From: Planktothrix rubescens CCAP 1459/22
Lineage (GTDB): Bacteria; Cyanobacteriota; Cyanobacteriia; Cyanobacteriales; Microcoleaceae
Direction: 5' to 3'
Assembly: GCA_904830895.1 (NCBI GenBank)
Contig: LR882958.1
Coordinates: forward strand, 4,173,501-4,237,500
DNA: 64,000 nt
Positions 1-9,509 of this stretch are shown here, in pieces. Position numbers and translations under genes: made by a program. The notes under the pieces are model-generated. The model worked only from the letters and a program-made list of their open reading frames with translations, searched no databases and had not been told where the DNA came from. Numbering within the stretch: the stretch's first letter is position 1; each line of letters opens with the position of its first letter.

Positions 1-38
1 TACTCCGTTTTAACATTTGCAGTAGCAGTCATAGACAT
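1..38 (-). CDS. possible 5' end of a divergent gene (partial)
   Basis: Reading leftwards from 38 there is an open frame beginning MSMTATANVKTE with no stop before the window edge; an alternative ATG lies at 32. It would be divergent from egtD. In many cyanobacteria an egtB-like sulfoxide synthase gene neighbours egtD, so that is a possible identity, but twelve residues do not allow recognition. Confidence 0.25.
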   Translation of the reverse strand, partial: MSMTATANVKTE

Positions 39-158
39 CCATCAGAATTTTTTCAACAACTATCCTCTATTGTATCGCAATCTTAAACAAATTGTAATAT
101 TTTATCCAAACAAGACACAGTATGATGTCTATCTTAAGCTGAATTTGTATGTTTGATC

Positions 159-1187
159 ATGGTAATTTCTAATTCTACCGTCTTATCACCAGACAAGTAC
201 ACGAGGGTTAGCCCTCGGTTAAAGATTGACACTTTTCGAGAAAAATGTCCCGTTGCTGCGGGAGATGATGTGATTAATGGGTTAACCCAAACCCCAAAAA
301 CCTTACCACCTAAATATTTTTATGATGATCGAGGATCATTATTGTTTGAAAAAATTTGTGAGTTACCCGAATATTATGTAACCCGCACAGAAGCAAAGAT
401 TTTACAAGATTATGCCTCAGAAATTGCCAATTTAACAGGCTATTGCGAACTTGTAGAATTAGGAAGTGGGAGTTCTACAAAAACTCGAATTCTATTAGAC
501 GCTTATCAAGAATTAGGTCATCCACTTCATTATTTACCCATTGATATTAGTGGCGGAATTTTAGAAGAAAGTGCCTATAATCTGCTCAAAGATTACCCGA
601 AGCTGAATATTCATGGAATTGTTAGCACCTATGAGACAGCTTTAAAACATCTCAATCCTTCCCCCTTACCTGCTCGAATGATTGGGTTTATTGGCAGTAG
701 CTTGGGAAATTTGAAACCGGAAGAATGCCATGTTTTCTTTTCCCATATTGTCGAAGCTTTGCAACCTGGAGATTATTTTTTATTGGGGGTTGATTTACAC
801 AAATCTAAATCAATTTTAGAACCCGCTTATGATGATAGTCAAGGGGTAACGGCGGCATTCAACTTGAATATGTTACGACATTTAAACCATCTGTTTGAAG
901 GGAATTTTAACTTAGAGCAATTTGAACATTTGGCATTTTACAATCAAACCGAACATCAAATTGAAATGCACTTAAAAAGTTTGCGATCGCAAACTGTTGA
1001 ACTCAAAAAGCTCAATTTAGCCATTGAATTTACCCAAGGAGAAACTATTCATACGGAAATCTCTCGCAAGTTTGAACTGGAAAAAATTCAAGCGGAATTA
1101 GAGGATTTAGGCTTAGTTTCCATCAAGAATTGGACGGACGAAAATCAATGGTTTGGTTTGATTTTGTGTCAATTACAAACCGTTTAA
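159..1187 (+). CDS. egtD: L-histidine N(alpha)-methyltransferase (EgtD)
   Basis: This is a SAM-dependent methyltransferase of the EgtD family, which trimethylates the alpha-amino group of histidine to hercynine, the first step of ergothioneine synthesis; it acts in the cytoplasm. Seen in the sequence: the family N-terminus with KYFYDDRGS, the SAM-binding stretch ELVELGSGSSTKT, the following PIDIS, and the FIGSSLGN and LLGVDLHK motifs, over about 340 residues, the usual family length. The open frame can start at a TTG at 153, but the ATG at 159 (MVISNS) is preferred. The second ergothioneine gene, egtB, is not inside the window and could lie just left of it. It ends convergently with the LCP gene. 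Confidence 0.9.
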   Translation: MVISNSTVLSPDKYTRVSPRLKIDTFREKCPVAAGDDVINGLTQTPKTLPPKYFYDDRGSLLFEKICELPEYYVTRTEAKILQDYASEIANLTGYCELVELGSGSSTKTRILLDAYQELGHPLHYLPIDISGGILEESAYNLLKDYPKLNIHGIVSTYETALKHLNPSPLPARMIGFIGSSLGNLKPEECHVFFSHIVEALQPGDYFLLGVDLHKSKSILEPAYDDSQGVTAAFNLNMLRHLNHLFEGNFNLEQFEHLAFYNQTEHQIEMHLKSLRSQTVELKKLNLAIEFTQGETIHTEISRKFELEKIQAELEDLGLVSIKNWTDENQWFGLILCQLQTV

Positions 1188-1203
1188 GATAGGGTAATTT
1201 CAG

Positions 1204-1229
1204 GGGAGAATTGAATTTAAAAATCTCCC
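1204..1229. terminator. possible bidirectional terminator hairpin
   Basis: GGGAGA at 1204-1209 pairs with TCTCCC at 1224-1229 across an A/T-rich loop, in the short gap between the convergent egtD and LCP genes; a T-rich stretch follows. The stem is short, so this is tentative. Confidence 0.35.
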
Positions 1230-1239
1230 TTGGATAATT

Positions 1240-2544
1240 TTATTTGATCCAATCTTCTCCAACTCTAATAGTTAAATCCGACCCCATATCACCCGTTGCT
1301 GAGGATTTAAGCTCACCTAAACCGAGGTTTTTTTGCATCAGTTTAGCTGCCCCTAAATCTCCGCCTTGAATAATAATTTCTGTTTTTAGTTGTTGAGTTC
1401 TTTCAATCGGGGCTAAATAAACTTGATTAAACCCTTGATTATATAGAAAATCTAGCATTTTCTCCGCTGCTTTGGGATTACTAGAAGTATTTTGAATTGC
1501 AATTTTTAAATCCTTAGATAAAGTTTCATAAGCAGAAGGTTCGTAGGCACTTTTTAAGGTATATCCGGTGGAATCTAACCGAAAATATTGATACATGACC
1601 CGATCGCGTCCCCGTTCATCCACTAACCAGTAACTACTATTAGAATATTCCTCCGAACTAGAACGACCGGGTAACATTACCATTTTAAAATTTTGAGATT
1701 CCAGATTTAACCCAAAATTAACTAAGGTTAAAATTTCTTCAAAACTTAAATTAGTATCAATATATTTTTGCATAATCCGAATAATTTCAGGAACACGGGG
1801 TAAAACCGTCGGATCTTTCAGTCGAACTAAAATTGCTTCCATTAAGGCTTGTTGACGCTGTACCCGCCCTAAATCTCCATAACCATCGCCTCGAAACCGC
1901 ACAAATTGATCCGCTTGTTCACCATTAATAGTTTGCCAACCGGGAGCCAAATTAATCTCTAATTTTTGAGTTTTATCCTGATAAGACATAGGTTGAGGAA
2001 TATATACTTCCACTCCTCCTAAAAAATTAACTAATTCTCGAAAAGCACCACTACTCACCCGCACATAACGGTTAATTTCAACTTTATTTAAAATAGTTTG
2101 AACCACTTCCTTTGCTAATTTAGGGCCACCCCAATAGTTAGCTTCATTAATTTTTCCCGTACCATAACCTGGAATTTGGACTTGAGTATCTCGGGGAATA
2201 GATAACAAACTAACTGATTTATCTTGAGGTTGAAAATTGACAAATAAAACCGTATCACTACGACCTTTAAATAGATCGGGAGAGGAGGTAGAACTGTGGG
2301 GACTTCCATCAATTCCCAGGACTAAAATATTAACCGGACGAGACAAACTATATTTAAACCGATGTTGCCAGAGTCCATCTAAAATATTTGATTCTGGCTC
2401 AGTAAAATCAAATTTTTCAGGAGCTAATAAAGCAGTCACCGCGCCTAAAATTGCCGAGGTACTAGCTAAGAATAAAACAATAAAACTAAAAAATAATAGT
2501 TGCAGAATCTTAGGCTTTTTGCGAGAAGGGAAGGGAGAAGTCAT
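1240..2544 (-). CDS. LytR-CpsA-Psr (LCP) family protein
   Basis: LCP proteins transfer polyprenyl-linked glycopolymers onto peptidoglycan or process polyprenyl pyrophosphates at the outer face of the inner membrane. The protein has a short basic N-terminus, one membrane segment at about residues 13-35, then the LCP catalytic domain: NILVLGID, GRSDTVLFV, SIPRDTQV, GKINEANY and GRVQRQQ, which carry the conserved Asp and Arg residues. The last ~100 residues resemble the LytR C-terminal domain. At 434 residues it is of ordinary length for a cyanobacterial LCP protein. The start ATG at 2544 places the basic residues directly before the membrane segment. It is monocistronic and its polymer substrate cannot be told from the sequence. 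Confidence 0.88.
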   Translation of the reverse strand: MTSPFPSRKKPKILQLLFFSFIVLFLASTSAILGAVTALLAPEKFDFTEPESNILDGLWQHRFKYSLSRPVNILVLGIDGSPHSSTSSPDLFKGRSDTVLFVNFQPQDKSVSLLSIPRDTQVQIPGYGTGKINEANYWGGPKLAKEVVQTILNKVEINRYVRVSSGAFRELVNFLGGVEVYIPQPMSYQDKTQKLEINLAPGWQTINGEQADQFVRFRGDGYGDLGRVQRQQALMEAILVRLKDPTVLPRVPEIIRIMQKYIDTNLSFEEILTLVNFGLNLESQNFKMVMLPGRSSSEEYSNSSYWLVDERGRDRVMYQYFRLDSTGYTLKSAYEPSAYETLSKDLKIAIQNTSSNPKAAEKMLDFLYNQGFNQVYLAPIERTQQLKTEIIIQGGDLGAAKLMQKNLGLGELKSSATGDMGSDLTIRVGEDWIK

Positions 2545-2667
2545 GATGATTTAAGGATAGCTTTTATTTAAACCCAGAAACTAGAATCCTATCGTCTAAC
2601 AGTTGGGTTAATTTGTCAAGACAATTGCATCATCTTTGATATTCTCCATTCCCTGTTAATCAAATCT

Positions 2668-3351
2668 TTAAACTTGCAATCCCGCTTCCCGTAGCCGCTC
2701 AATGGAAATCTTGGCGGATTCAGAGACTTGAGAATGACTATCTTTGGCTAAATAATTTAGCGCAGAAAGGCTTTTAGGTGTGACTAAATTCCCCAGAGCT
2801 TCTGCTAAACGTTGCCGCACTAACCAATCTTCCGCTTGAGCAAATCGCAGAATTTTATCAACCGATTCCACATCTTTAATTTCTCCGATCGCAGCAATTG
2901 CAGCTTGATGTAAAATCACTTCATCACTTTCTAATGCAGCCAATAAAACATCCCGAGCCCTAATATCTTTGAGGTTTCCGAGGGACACCGCCGCACTAAA
3001 TCTAACTAGCCAATCTGTATCCTCATAAAAAGCTCTAACTAAAGGTTCAAATGCCCGAATATCTCCCAAATAACCCAAGGCACCTGCTGCATCGGCTCTC
3101 GCCCCATAATCAGGGTCATTTTCTAATATTTTTACCAACAGGAAATAGCATTCTTCTGTAGGTTTAATTCCCAGGGCAAAAATTGCCATTGATCGCACTT
3201 GTAAACTTTCATCATTGAGCACTCTTTTAATTAAAGGAACAGCATCTTCTGGAGGAACATTTCGCAAAGAAGCTAAGGCTAATAGACGATCTCGTAAATT
3301 TTTGCTATCTAGCTGATCGGCAATATTTTCTAAATTCAACGGTTGACTCAT
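2668..3351 (-). CDS. HEAT-repeat protein, NblB/phycobilin-lyase-like
   Basis: The 227-residue protein is built almost entirely of about six HEAT-like helical repeats (for example VRSMAIFALG, GARADAAGALGYLG, VRFSAAVSLGNL, LHQAAIAAIGEI, VRQRLAEALGNL). This pattern is typical of the PBS-lyase HEAT family, which includes CpcE-type chromophore lyases and NblB, a protein involved in phycobilisome breakdown or chromophore release in cyanobacteria. The length and the single-gene context, without phycobilisome structural genes nearby, fit NblB better than CpcE/F, which usually sit in cpc operons. The exact function is inferred; protein-protein interaction is the only safe statement. Confidence 0.75.
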   Translation of the reverse strand: MSQPLNLENIADQLDSKNLRDRLLALASLRNVPPEDAVPLIKRVLNDESLQVRSMAIFALGIKPTEECYFLLVKILENDPDYGARADAAGALGYLGDIRAFEPLVRAFYEDTDWLVRFSAAVSLGNLKDIRARDVLLAALESDEVILHQAAIAAIGEIKDVESVDKILRFAQAEDWLVRQRLAEALGNLVTPKSLSALNYLAKDSHSQVSESAKISIERLREAGLQV

Positions 3352-3420
3352 TTGTAAATCAGGTTTAACTAAATCTTTACTTATTATAGCCAGGTTAGAA
3401 AAAATTTGCAGAATTAATTG

Positions 3421-4080
3421 CTAAAGTTTTTGATGTGCCATAAGATGTCCCCAATGTTCTTCTCCTTGACGGCTGGGGGTTGATTCAGTCACCGGATGCA
3501 GGGAAACAATCTGAAATTTCCCTTGAAAATACTGTCGAATTTCCGCCGGAGTAATCCCAAAAGGTGGCCCTCCGGCACGGGAATGGGTAAAAAACAACCC
3601 GAATAATTGCCCATTGGGTTTCATAATTGACTCAACTAAATTGACATAATTAGGGCGTTGATCTGGGGAAATTGCACAAAAACAAGTATGTTCAATTACA
3701 TAATCAAACTGTCCTAAAAACTCCTGGGGTAAGTCAAAAATATCCTGTTGTAAAAATTGCGCTGAAGTGGGTAAATATTTTCCTACTCCCTTTAAAATTG
3801 ACGATTTATTGATTAATAATTGTTGATATTCTAATGCGTCTTGAATCGCAGAATCCGCAAAATCAAACCCAATAACCTCAAAACCATAACTGGCAAATAA
3901 TAGGGCATCATAGCCCCTTCCACAGCCTAAAACCGCCGTTTTTCCCGGGGGTGGAGCCTCAGAAGATTGCAAAAACCTAACAAATGGCGAGGCGGGTTCT
4001 CCTAAGTCCCAGCCTGTAGTTCCCTGTTGATAACGTTCTTCCCAAAAATTTCCTTTATTAACGGATACAATCATAACCAT
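3421..4080 (-). CDS. TPMT-family class I SAM methyltransferase
   Basis: The N-terminus NFWEERYQQGTTGWDLG matches thiopurine S-methyltransferase-like proteins, and SAM motif I is visible as AVLGCGRGYDALLFA followed by the acidic GFDFAD. Later stretches (FDYVIEHTCFCAI and LFGLFFTHSRAGGPP) are also typical of this group, which methylates small thiol, selenium, tellurium or halide acceptors. The substrate here is unknown. At 219 residues it is of normal length. An ATG at 4080 and a second in-frame ATG at 4074 are both possible starts. It stands alone, divergent from the following histidine kinase gene. Confidence 0.8.
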   Translation of the reverse strand: MVMIVSVNKGNFWEERYQQGTTGWDLGEPASPFVRFLQSSEAPPPGKTAVLGCGRGYDALLFASYGFEVIGFDFADSAIQDALEYQQLLINKSSILKGVGKYLPTSAQFLQQDIFDLPQEFLGQFDYVIEHTCFCAISPDQRPNYVNLVESIMKPNGQLFGLFFTHSRAGGPPFGITPAEIRQYFQGKFQIVSLHPVTESTPSRQGEEHWGHLMAHQKL

Positions 4081-4177
4081 CCTATTGTTGAATTAAGTTA
4101 AACTAATTACAGACTTGCTGATTTTTTAATGTTAAAAATTTATTGGATCTTCCTACGAACCTTTTTAGAGTATTGTT

Positions 4178-6007
4178 ATGGAATTTTACCAGTCTGTGCG
4201 TTATTCATCTGCTTTAGAACAAGCCATTGATCGGAATCCATTTATTGTAACACCAGAAACCTGTTTAGCGGATGTGATTAAAATACTGGGTCAATCTCAG
4301 AATCATTGTCTTTTAAACTCTGGTAGTTCTTTAATAGAAGAATCTCGGGCAAGCTGTGTTTTGGTTATTAATCAAGACTCGGAAGAAATTACTCCGGTAC
4401 TTCCCGATGAACAGCCTCAGATGGCTTCGGTTGTAGGAATAATCACGGAACGAGATATTGTTCAGTTAATAGCAACAGAAATTTTAGATCCTGCTAGAAA
4501 AAAAACTCTCAATATAATCAGAGTCGCTGAAATTATGTCTCCTATTTCTGTTAGTTTAACAGAATCTGATGATCAAGATGTTTTTACGGCTTTATCTTTA
4601 TTTCGACAACATCAAATTCTACATTTACCTGTTTTAGATAGTCGGGGACAATTGGTAGGAGTGATTACTCCAGAAAGAATTTGTCGGGTTTTACAACCTG
4701 CTAATATTTTAAGATTACGACGAGTCGGAGATGAAATGATTACCCAAGTGATTACGGCTCCAGTCACAACATCCGTATTAAGTTTAGCCCAAATGATGAC
4801 GGCTAATCAAGCGAGTTATGTAGTTATTTTTCAAGCCGGAACCGAGAAAAAATTAACCCCCATTGGATTAGTTACAGAACAGGATATTGTGGATGCGCAA
4901 TTTTTAGAATTAAATTTAAAGGTTATTACTGCAATAACAGTAATGAAAAATTTATCCTTTTATTTAAAAACTAATGATTCTTTATGGATGGCACATCAAG
5001 AAATGCAAAAGCAACAGGTACAACGGTTAGTAGTCTGTGGTGATGAAGGAGAGTTATTAGGAATAATTACACAGGTTAGTTTATTAAGAATGCTTGACCC
5101 GACGGAAATGTATCGGGTAGTTAAACAACTTCAGCAATCGGTAAATCAACTACAAACGGAAAAATTAGAACTGTTAAAAAGCCGGAATGCTGAACTAGAA
5201 AAACAAGTTGAAGAACGCACGTCTAAGGTTAAAGAACTGCAACAGTTAAATATTCTCAAAGATGATTTTTTGAGTACGGTTTCTCATGAACTTCGTACTC
5301 CTTTAGCAAATATGAAAATGGCGATTTATATGTTAAAAATTGCCCCCAACTCAGAGCGAAGTCCAAAATATTTAGAAATATTAGAATCGGAATGTCTGCG
5401 AGAAACTAATTTAATTAATGATTTATTAGATTTGCAACGTTTAGAATCTTCCGCCACACCTATTCCCCTGGAAAATTTAGATTTATTAGAATGGTTACCT
5501 AATATTATTAATCCCTTTTACTCTCGCACCAAAGAACGGAATCAGGTTCTAAATGTAGAGTATTATCCCTATTTACAACCTATTAGAACTAACCCCAATA
5601 GTTTAGAAAGAGTTCTAGCCGAATTGTTAAATAATGCCTGTAAATATACACCCAATAGAGGAGAAATTTTCTTGAAAATCCATTATCGTTCTGTATCTAA
5701 TTGGCTAGAATTAACTTCAACAGCTAAAAATAAGCGTAAAACAAAGAAACAGAATATTTCTTTACCTTCTCCCTCCATTTCTGACCCCTTACAAATTGTG
5801 ATTCGCAACCCAGCCGAAATTCCAGAACAAGAACTTCCCCGAATCTTTGAGAAGTTTTATCGGATTCCGAATGCTGACCCATGGAAACAGGGAGGAACGG
5901 GGTTAGGATTAGCTTTAGTTCAAAAATTAGTGGCACAATTAAACGGGACAATTCAAGTGGAAAGCAACCAAAATCTTACCACTTTTATGATTGAATTTCC
6001 TTGTTAA
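4178..6007 (+). CDS. CBS-domain sensor histidine kinase
   Basis: The first ~310 residues contain what look like four CBS motifs (two pairs), recognisable by VVGIITERDIV, LVGVITPERI, PIGLVTEQDIV and LLGIITQVSLL; CBS pairs typically bind adenine nucleotides and sense energy state. A short coiled coil (about 312-360, QLQTEKLELLKSRN onwards) leads into a HisKA domain with VSHELRTPLAN, the phospho-acceptor being about His370. The HATPase domain has ELLNNACKYTP (N box) and GTGLGLALV (G2 box), but carries a Lys/Ser-rich insertion of about 30 residues (near 515-545) between them. No transmembrane segment is seen, so it should be cytosolic. No response regulator lies next to it. Confidence 0.9.
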   Translation: MEFYQSVRYSSALEQAIDRNPFIVTPETCLADVIKILGQSQNHCLLNSGSSLIEESRASCVLVINQDSEEITPVLPDEQPQMASVVGIITERDIVQLIATEILDPARKKTLNIIRVAEIMSPISVSLTESDDQDVFTALSLFRQHQILHLPVLDSRGQLVGVITPERICRVLQPANILRLRRVGDEMITQVITAPVTTSVLSLAQMMTANQASYVVIFQAGTEKKLTPIGLVTEQDIVDAQFLELNLKVITAITVMKNLSFYLKTNDSLWMAHQEMQKQQVQRLVVCGDEGELLGIITQVSLLRMLDPTEMYRVVKQLQQSVNQLQTEKLELLKSRNAELEKQVEERTSKVKELQQLNILKDDFLSTVSHELRTPLANMKMAIYMLKIAPNSERSPKYLEILESECLRETNLINDLLDLQRLESSATPIPLENLDLLEWLPNIINPFYSRTKERNQVLNVEYYPYLQPIRTNPNSLERVLAELLNNACKYTPNRGEIFLKIHYRSVSNWLELTSTAKNKRKTKKQNISLPSPSISDPLQIVIRNPAEIPEQELPRIFEKFYRIPNADPWKQGGTGLGLALVQKLVAQLNGTIQVESNQNLTTFMIEFPC

Positions 6008-6046
6008 GTTCAATTATTATTGAGCGAGTACAGACAAACCCTAAAT

Positions 6047-6074
6047 GTAGGGGTAATTCATGAATTACCCCTAC
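6047..6074. repeat. 28-bp perfect palindrome
   Basis: A perfect palindrome whose half is GTAGGGGTAATTCA lies between the kinase gene and the LD-carboxypeptidase gene. It resembles dispersed palindromic elements of cyanobacteria and could also act as a terminator for the upstream gene, although there is no clear T-tract. Confidence 0.7.
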
Positions 6075-6099
6075 TATTGATAGCGGTGATGCGTAAGTC

Positions 6100-6128
6100 A
6101 TGTGATAACTGACAACTGATAACTGATT
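6100..6128. repeat. short heptad-repeat block (ACTGATA type)
   Basis: Four degenerate copies of a heptamer (AACTGAC, AACTGAT and similar) run straight into the start codon of the next gene. They belong to the same family as the long block at 31235-31512 in the opposite orientation. Confidence 0.6.
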
Positions 6129-7142
6129 ATGAATCGTCGTGATTTTTTAACTGGATTAACTTTAACAGGAATTGCCACTCAGTTTCCTGTTTTTGCTCAA
6201 TCTTCATCGGCTCAAAGGTTACTGAAACCACCTGCTTTAAAACCAGGAGATACGGTGGGGTTAGTGACTCCCGCCAGCCCTATTTTAAAAGAACATTTAA
6301 AGTGGATTCAACTACAATTAGGACAACAGGATCTTGTCGTTAAAGTTGCTCCCCATGTCATGAGTGAATATGGCTATTTAGCCGGAACCGATCAACAACG
6401 AGCATCAGACATTAATCAAATGTTTGCTGACCCTAATATTAAGGGAATTATTGCTACGGGTGGCGGTTGGGGAAGTAGTAGAATTTTACCCTTATTAGAT
6501 TATGATTTAATTCGTAAAAACCCTAAAATTTTTCTCGGTTATAGTGATATTACCGCTTTATTATTAGGATTATATAGTCAAACCGGATTAGTAACATTTC
6601 ATGGATTATTAGGAACTTCCCTCTGGAATCCCTATTCGGTAAGTTGGCTGAAAAAAATCCTATTTGAAGGACAAGCCGTAACCTTTCAAAATCCCGCCAG
6701 TGTTCGGGTTGAAACCATTTATCCGGGTCAAGCCCAAGGGAGATTAATCGGAGGAAATTTATCGGTTTTATCTGCTTTAGTCGGTTCTAAATATTTACCC
6801 AATTGGCAGGATAAAATCCTATTTGTAGAAGATATTGGCGAGGATATTTACCGAGTTGATCGAATGTTAACCCATTTGAAATTAGCCGGAATTTTAGATC
6901 AAATTTCCGGGTTTATTTTTAGTCAATGTACCGCCTGCACTAAAGGCGAGGGAAATGAACCATCTTTAACCTTATCCCAGGTATTAACGGATTTAATTCA
7001 ACCGTTAGGAATTCCGGCTTGGTATGGTTCGATGATCGGTCATATTCGAGATCAGTTTACTATTCCTTTAGGAATAGAAGTAAAAATTGATACGCAACTA
7101 GGAACAATTTTAATGCTAGAAAATGCTGTAATTTCACGATAA
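6129..7142 (+). CDS. LD-carboxypeptidase (peptidase S66 family)
   Basis: S66 peptidases remove the terminal D-alanine from murein tetrapeptides or related peptides. The N-terminus MNRRDFLTGLTLTGIATQF has a twin-arginine signal (RRDFL) and a hydrophobic core ending near FAQS, so export by Tat is likely. The catalytic triad is visible: Ser in LGYSDITALL, Glu in VEDIGEDIYRVDRML and His in MIGHIRDQFTIPLG. The substrate-loop pattern ATGGGWGSSRILPLLD is also conserved. Length 337 is normal for an exported member. The gene stands alone; heptad repeats directly precede the start, and no clear Shine-Dalgarno sequence is seen. Confidence 0.9.
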   Translation: MNRRDFLTGLTLTGIATQFPVFAQSSSAQRLLKPPALKPGDTVGLVTPASPILKEHLKWIQLQLGQQDLVVKVAPHVMSEYGYLAGTDQQRASDINQMFADPNIKGIIATGGGWGSSRILPLLDYDLIRKNPKIFLGYSDITALLLGLYSQTGLVTFHGLLGTSLWNPYSVSWLKKILFEGQAVTFQNPASVRVETIYPGQAQGRLIGGNLSVLSALVGSKYLPNWQDKILFVEDIGEDIYRVDRMLTHLKLAGILDQISGFIFSQCTACTKGEGNEPSLTLSQVLTDLIQPLGIPAWYGSMIGHIRDQFTIPLGIEVKIDTQLGTILMLENAVISR

Positions 7143-7463
7143 TATAGAATAAGAATGTATTAATTATTACAGCCAATTAGAAATACACAATGATCTTAAA
7201 TTTTGGTTAAATTTCTTGGATAAGAATACTGAGTTTTGTATCTGAAAATACCAGATTTTAACAAAAATTTAATAAATTTAAAATCTTTCAAAAAAGTATA
7301 GAAAGTCTTTATAAAAGATTTCGTAAATTTTCGGTTAAGTTGATTACACTTGGGACAGACTTGAAACCGTAGAATTGGGTTAATTACAATTATCACAATT
7401 CTACTTTTGCTAATCTATTCCTAAATCCTCTGATGAACCTAGCTGCTAAGGAACTAAACTTTT
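7143..7463. other. AT-rich intergenic region
   Basis: About 320 bases of very AT-rich DNA. A 66-codon open frame on the minus strand has low-complexity composition and I regard it as chance. An AAGGA at 7448-7452 is a good ribosome-binding site for the next gene. Nothing else was recognised. Confidence 0.5.
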
Positions 7464-8504
7464 ATGATGTTCTCCCAATCTCAAGCAAAACTAGACTCTG
7501 TATCTAGTTCCGTTGATAGAACTGAAATGACACGGATGGCGGTGCAATGGGCGCAGAAATACTATGCCAAAGCTGCTGCTAATAGCCCGCGCACTTCCAA
7601 TCATTTCTTTTTAGAAAATCATGAAGTTGATGTCACCGAATTTGATCAAGATCGTTCTCGGACTGTTGCAGACTTAATGAAGAATCTAAGCCTATTAGGA
7701 ACCCTGGCTTGGAACAAAGTAGGAACCATTTTAGGGATTGACTGGAATCGTTATCCCATGAATAAACTGCATTTACAGGACACAGATACGCTGATTCAAG
7801 ATGTGTCTAATTTATATCATCAAGCCTTAGAAGTTTTTGCTCAATATGAATACCCCTTCCGTTTATCCGTCTCTCTAGGGAAAGAGACAGTAAAACTGCG
7901 TCGAAAATACTCCCAAATTGAACCCTTAATGTTGGTTTTAGTCCAGTTGCAATTCCACTACATGGGTCGAATGTTGTTAGAATGGATGTCAATGAAAGAA
8001 AGAACAGTTTTCTTTCTTTACTTCAAAACTTTGGAGGATTATTTATACTCTCCCCTAGGGGAAGTTAATGATTTAGCTGGAAAACATTTATCGGATTCTC
8101 CTGCTTTAATTGCAGTTCAACAATTACTCCCCATCTTCACAACTATTGCCCATCAAGTTTACCGTCAAGTACAGGATTTGAATCCTGGCTATCGCAGTAT
8201 TAGCGGGAATCTCAAAAATCATATCCTGCAATACTCAAGTACCCGTGATATTGAGTTATTTCAGATTTATCTATGTTGGTGTGTCTTAGAGAATAGTTTA
8301 CGTCCCATACAACGGGAATTATTCCCCATGTGTGTGATTTTATATCCTCGACTCCATATCAGTTGGAAATTAATTCAGGATATGTTAGATGCCATGTCAG
8401 ATGAATTGGAAAAGCGGTTACTACCTGAAAATTTTGCTGTCTTTTCTCCCTATCTTCATGTGTTATCAGAAATATTTTCTGATCAAGTAGTACAGTCTGT
8501 ATAG
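7464..8504 (+). CDS. conserved hypothetical protein, function unknown
   Basis: I do not recognise a named family. The protein has 346 residues, is soluble in appearance and mainly alpha-helical. It contains conserved-looking stretches such as FFLENHEVDV, ILGIDWNRYP, QLQFHYMGRMLLEWMS and CWCVLENSLRPIQRELFPMC. There is no signal peptide, membrane helix or obvious catalytic motif. AAGGA at 7448-7452 lies 11 bases before the ATG at 7464 (a second ATG follows at once), supporting this start. It is monocistronic, followed by a partial GC-rich palindromic repeat. It is probably a cyanobacterium-specific protein; no function is proposed. Confidence 0.75.
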   Translation: MMFSQSQAKLDSVSSSVDRTEMTRMAVQWAQKYYAKAAANSPRTSNHFFLENHEVDVTEFDQDRSRTVADLMKNLSLLGTLAWNKVGTILGIDWNRYPMNKLHLQDTDTLIQDVSNLYHQALEVFAQYEYPFRLSVSLGKETVKLRRKYSQIEPLMLVLVQLQFHYMGRMLLEWMSMKERTVFFLYFKTLEDYLYSPLGEVNDLAGKHLSDSPALIAVQQLLPIFTTIAHQVYRQVQDLNPGYRSISGNLKNHILQYSSTRDIELFQIYLCWCVLENSLRPIQRELFPMCVILYPRLHISWKLIQDMLDAMSDELEKRLLPENFAVFSPYLHVLSEIFSDQVVQSV

Positions 8505-8506
8505 CG

Positions 8507-8575
8507 GGGAACAGGGAACAGCCCTGCCCGTGCACGGGGGGCTAGAGGGGGAGGGATCTGGGGGGAAATACTTCA
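8507..8575. repeat. partial copy of GC-core palindromic repeat
   Basis: The core GCCCGTGCACGGGGGG, followed by a G-rich tract and preceded by GGGAACAG, matches the central part of the ~128-bp elements at 46925-47051 and 48602-48730. The AT-rich ends of the full element are missing here. The GC content contrasts sharply with the surroundings. Confidence 0.65.
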
Positions 8576-8666
8576 CCGTCTGGGTTCTAAGATCCGTCTG
8601 GTGTCCTAACTGCCTTGGCGGTTGCTATAATTACCAGAAAAAGATGATCAATTTTCCGAATCAAAA

Positions 8667-9509
8667 TTAATCCAGATTTAATAGGGTGTAACTGCCAAAA
8701 ACTTTCAAGGTTTCGGTAAAGGTTTTTAATTCAGCTAGAGCTAATTGTACGGAAGGTTGATCACTATCTGCTTCTAAATCCATAAAAAATAGATAATCTC
8801 CCAGTGAGCGCTTGCTAGGACGGGATTCAATTCGACTTAAATTAATCCCCCTATCGGCAAAAATTGCTAAAGGTTTTGCCAATGCACCCGGAACATTTGC
8901 CGGAACACTAAAGCCTAAAGATGTATATTTTCCCGATCCTGAAGGTTGTAAACTAACTACCAAAAACTTGGTACAATTATCGGGATAATCATTAATAGGA
9001 TGGGCAAGAACAGGTAATTGATAAAGTTCTGCTGCTCTTAAAGATGCGATCGCGGCTGCATGGGATTCATCTCTGACATATTGTAAGGCTTCTGTAGTTG
9101 AATTTTTGGCAATTAATGGCACATCAGAAAGATGTTTTTCTAACCATCCTTGACACTGAGCTAGGGCTTGAGGATGGGAATAAACTACTTGAATATTAGC
9201 AAAATCTTTAGCTTGAGAAATCAACGCATGGGCAATCGGAAGAATTAACGCCTGTTGAATTTGAAGACAGCCAATTTGCCATAATGTATCTAGGGTCATA
9301 GTAACACTACCCTCAATGGAATTTTCAACAGGAACTACCCCAATATTTGCATCTCCTTTGGCAACTGTCCATAAAGTTTGACTAATACTTGAACAGGGGC
9401 ATAACATCGCTTCTTCCCCAGTTTTTTGGGTAAGATATTGAGCATAAGCTAAGGCGGCGGCTTCTGCATAAGTCCCCGATGGGCCAAGATGGGCAATAGA
9501 AACAGTCAT
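8667..9509 (-). CDS. pheA: prephenate dehydratase
   Basis: PheA converts prephenate to phenylpyruvate in phenylalanine synthesis. The catalytic PDT domain (about residues 1-185) begins IAHLGPSGTYAEAAA and contains GVVPVENSIEGSV and the NCTKFLVVS (Thr-Lys-Phe) motif needed for dehydration. A regulatory ACT domain follows (about 195-275), with GALAKPLAIFADRGINLSRIESRPS, in which ESRP is the phenylalanine-binding signature, so feedback inhibition by Phe is expected. The 280-residue length fits a monofunctional bacterial PheA without a chorismate mutase domain. The start ATG at 9509 gives MTVSIAHLGPSGTY, the usual N-terminus. Confidence 0.95.
   Translation of the reverse strand: MTVSIAHLGPSGTYAEAAALAYAQYLTQKTGEEAMLCPCSSISQTLWTVAKGDANIGVVPVENSIEGSVTMTLDTLWQIGCLQIQQALILPIAHALISQAKDFANIQVVYSHPQALAQCQGWLEKHLSDVPLIAKNSTTEALQYVRDESHAAAIASLRAAELYQLPVLAHPINDYPDNCTKFLVVSLQPSGSGKYTSLGFSVPANVPGALAKPLAIFADRGINLSRIESRPSKRSLGDYLFFMDLEADSDQPSVQLALAELKTFTETLKVFGSYTLLNLD

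Noticed and set aside
7196-7396. 66-codon minus-strand frame
   Set aside because: Lys/Phe/Ile-rich translation of AT-rich intergenic DNA, with no ribosome-binding site.
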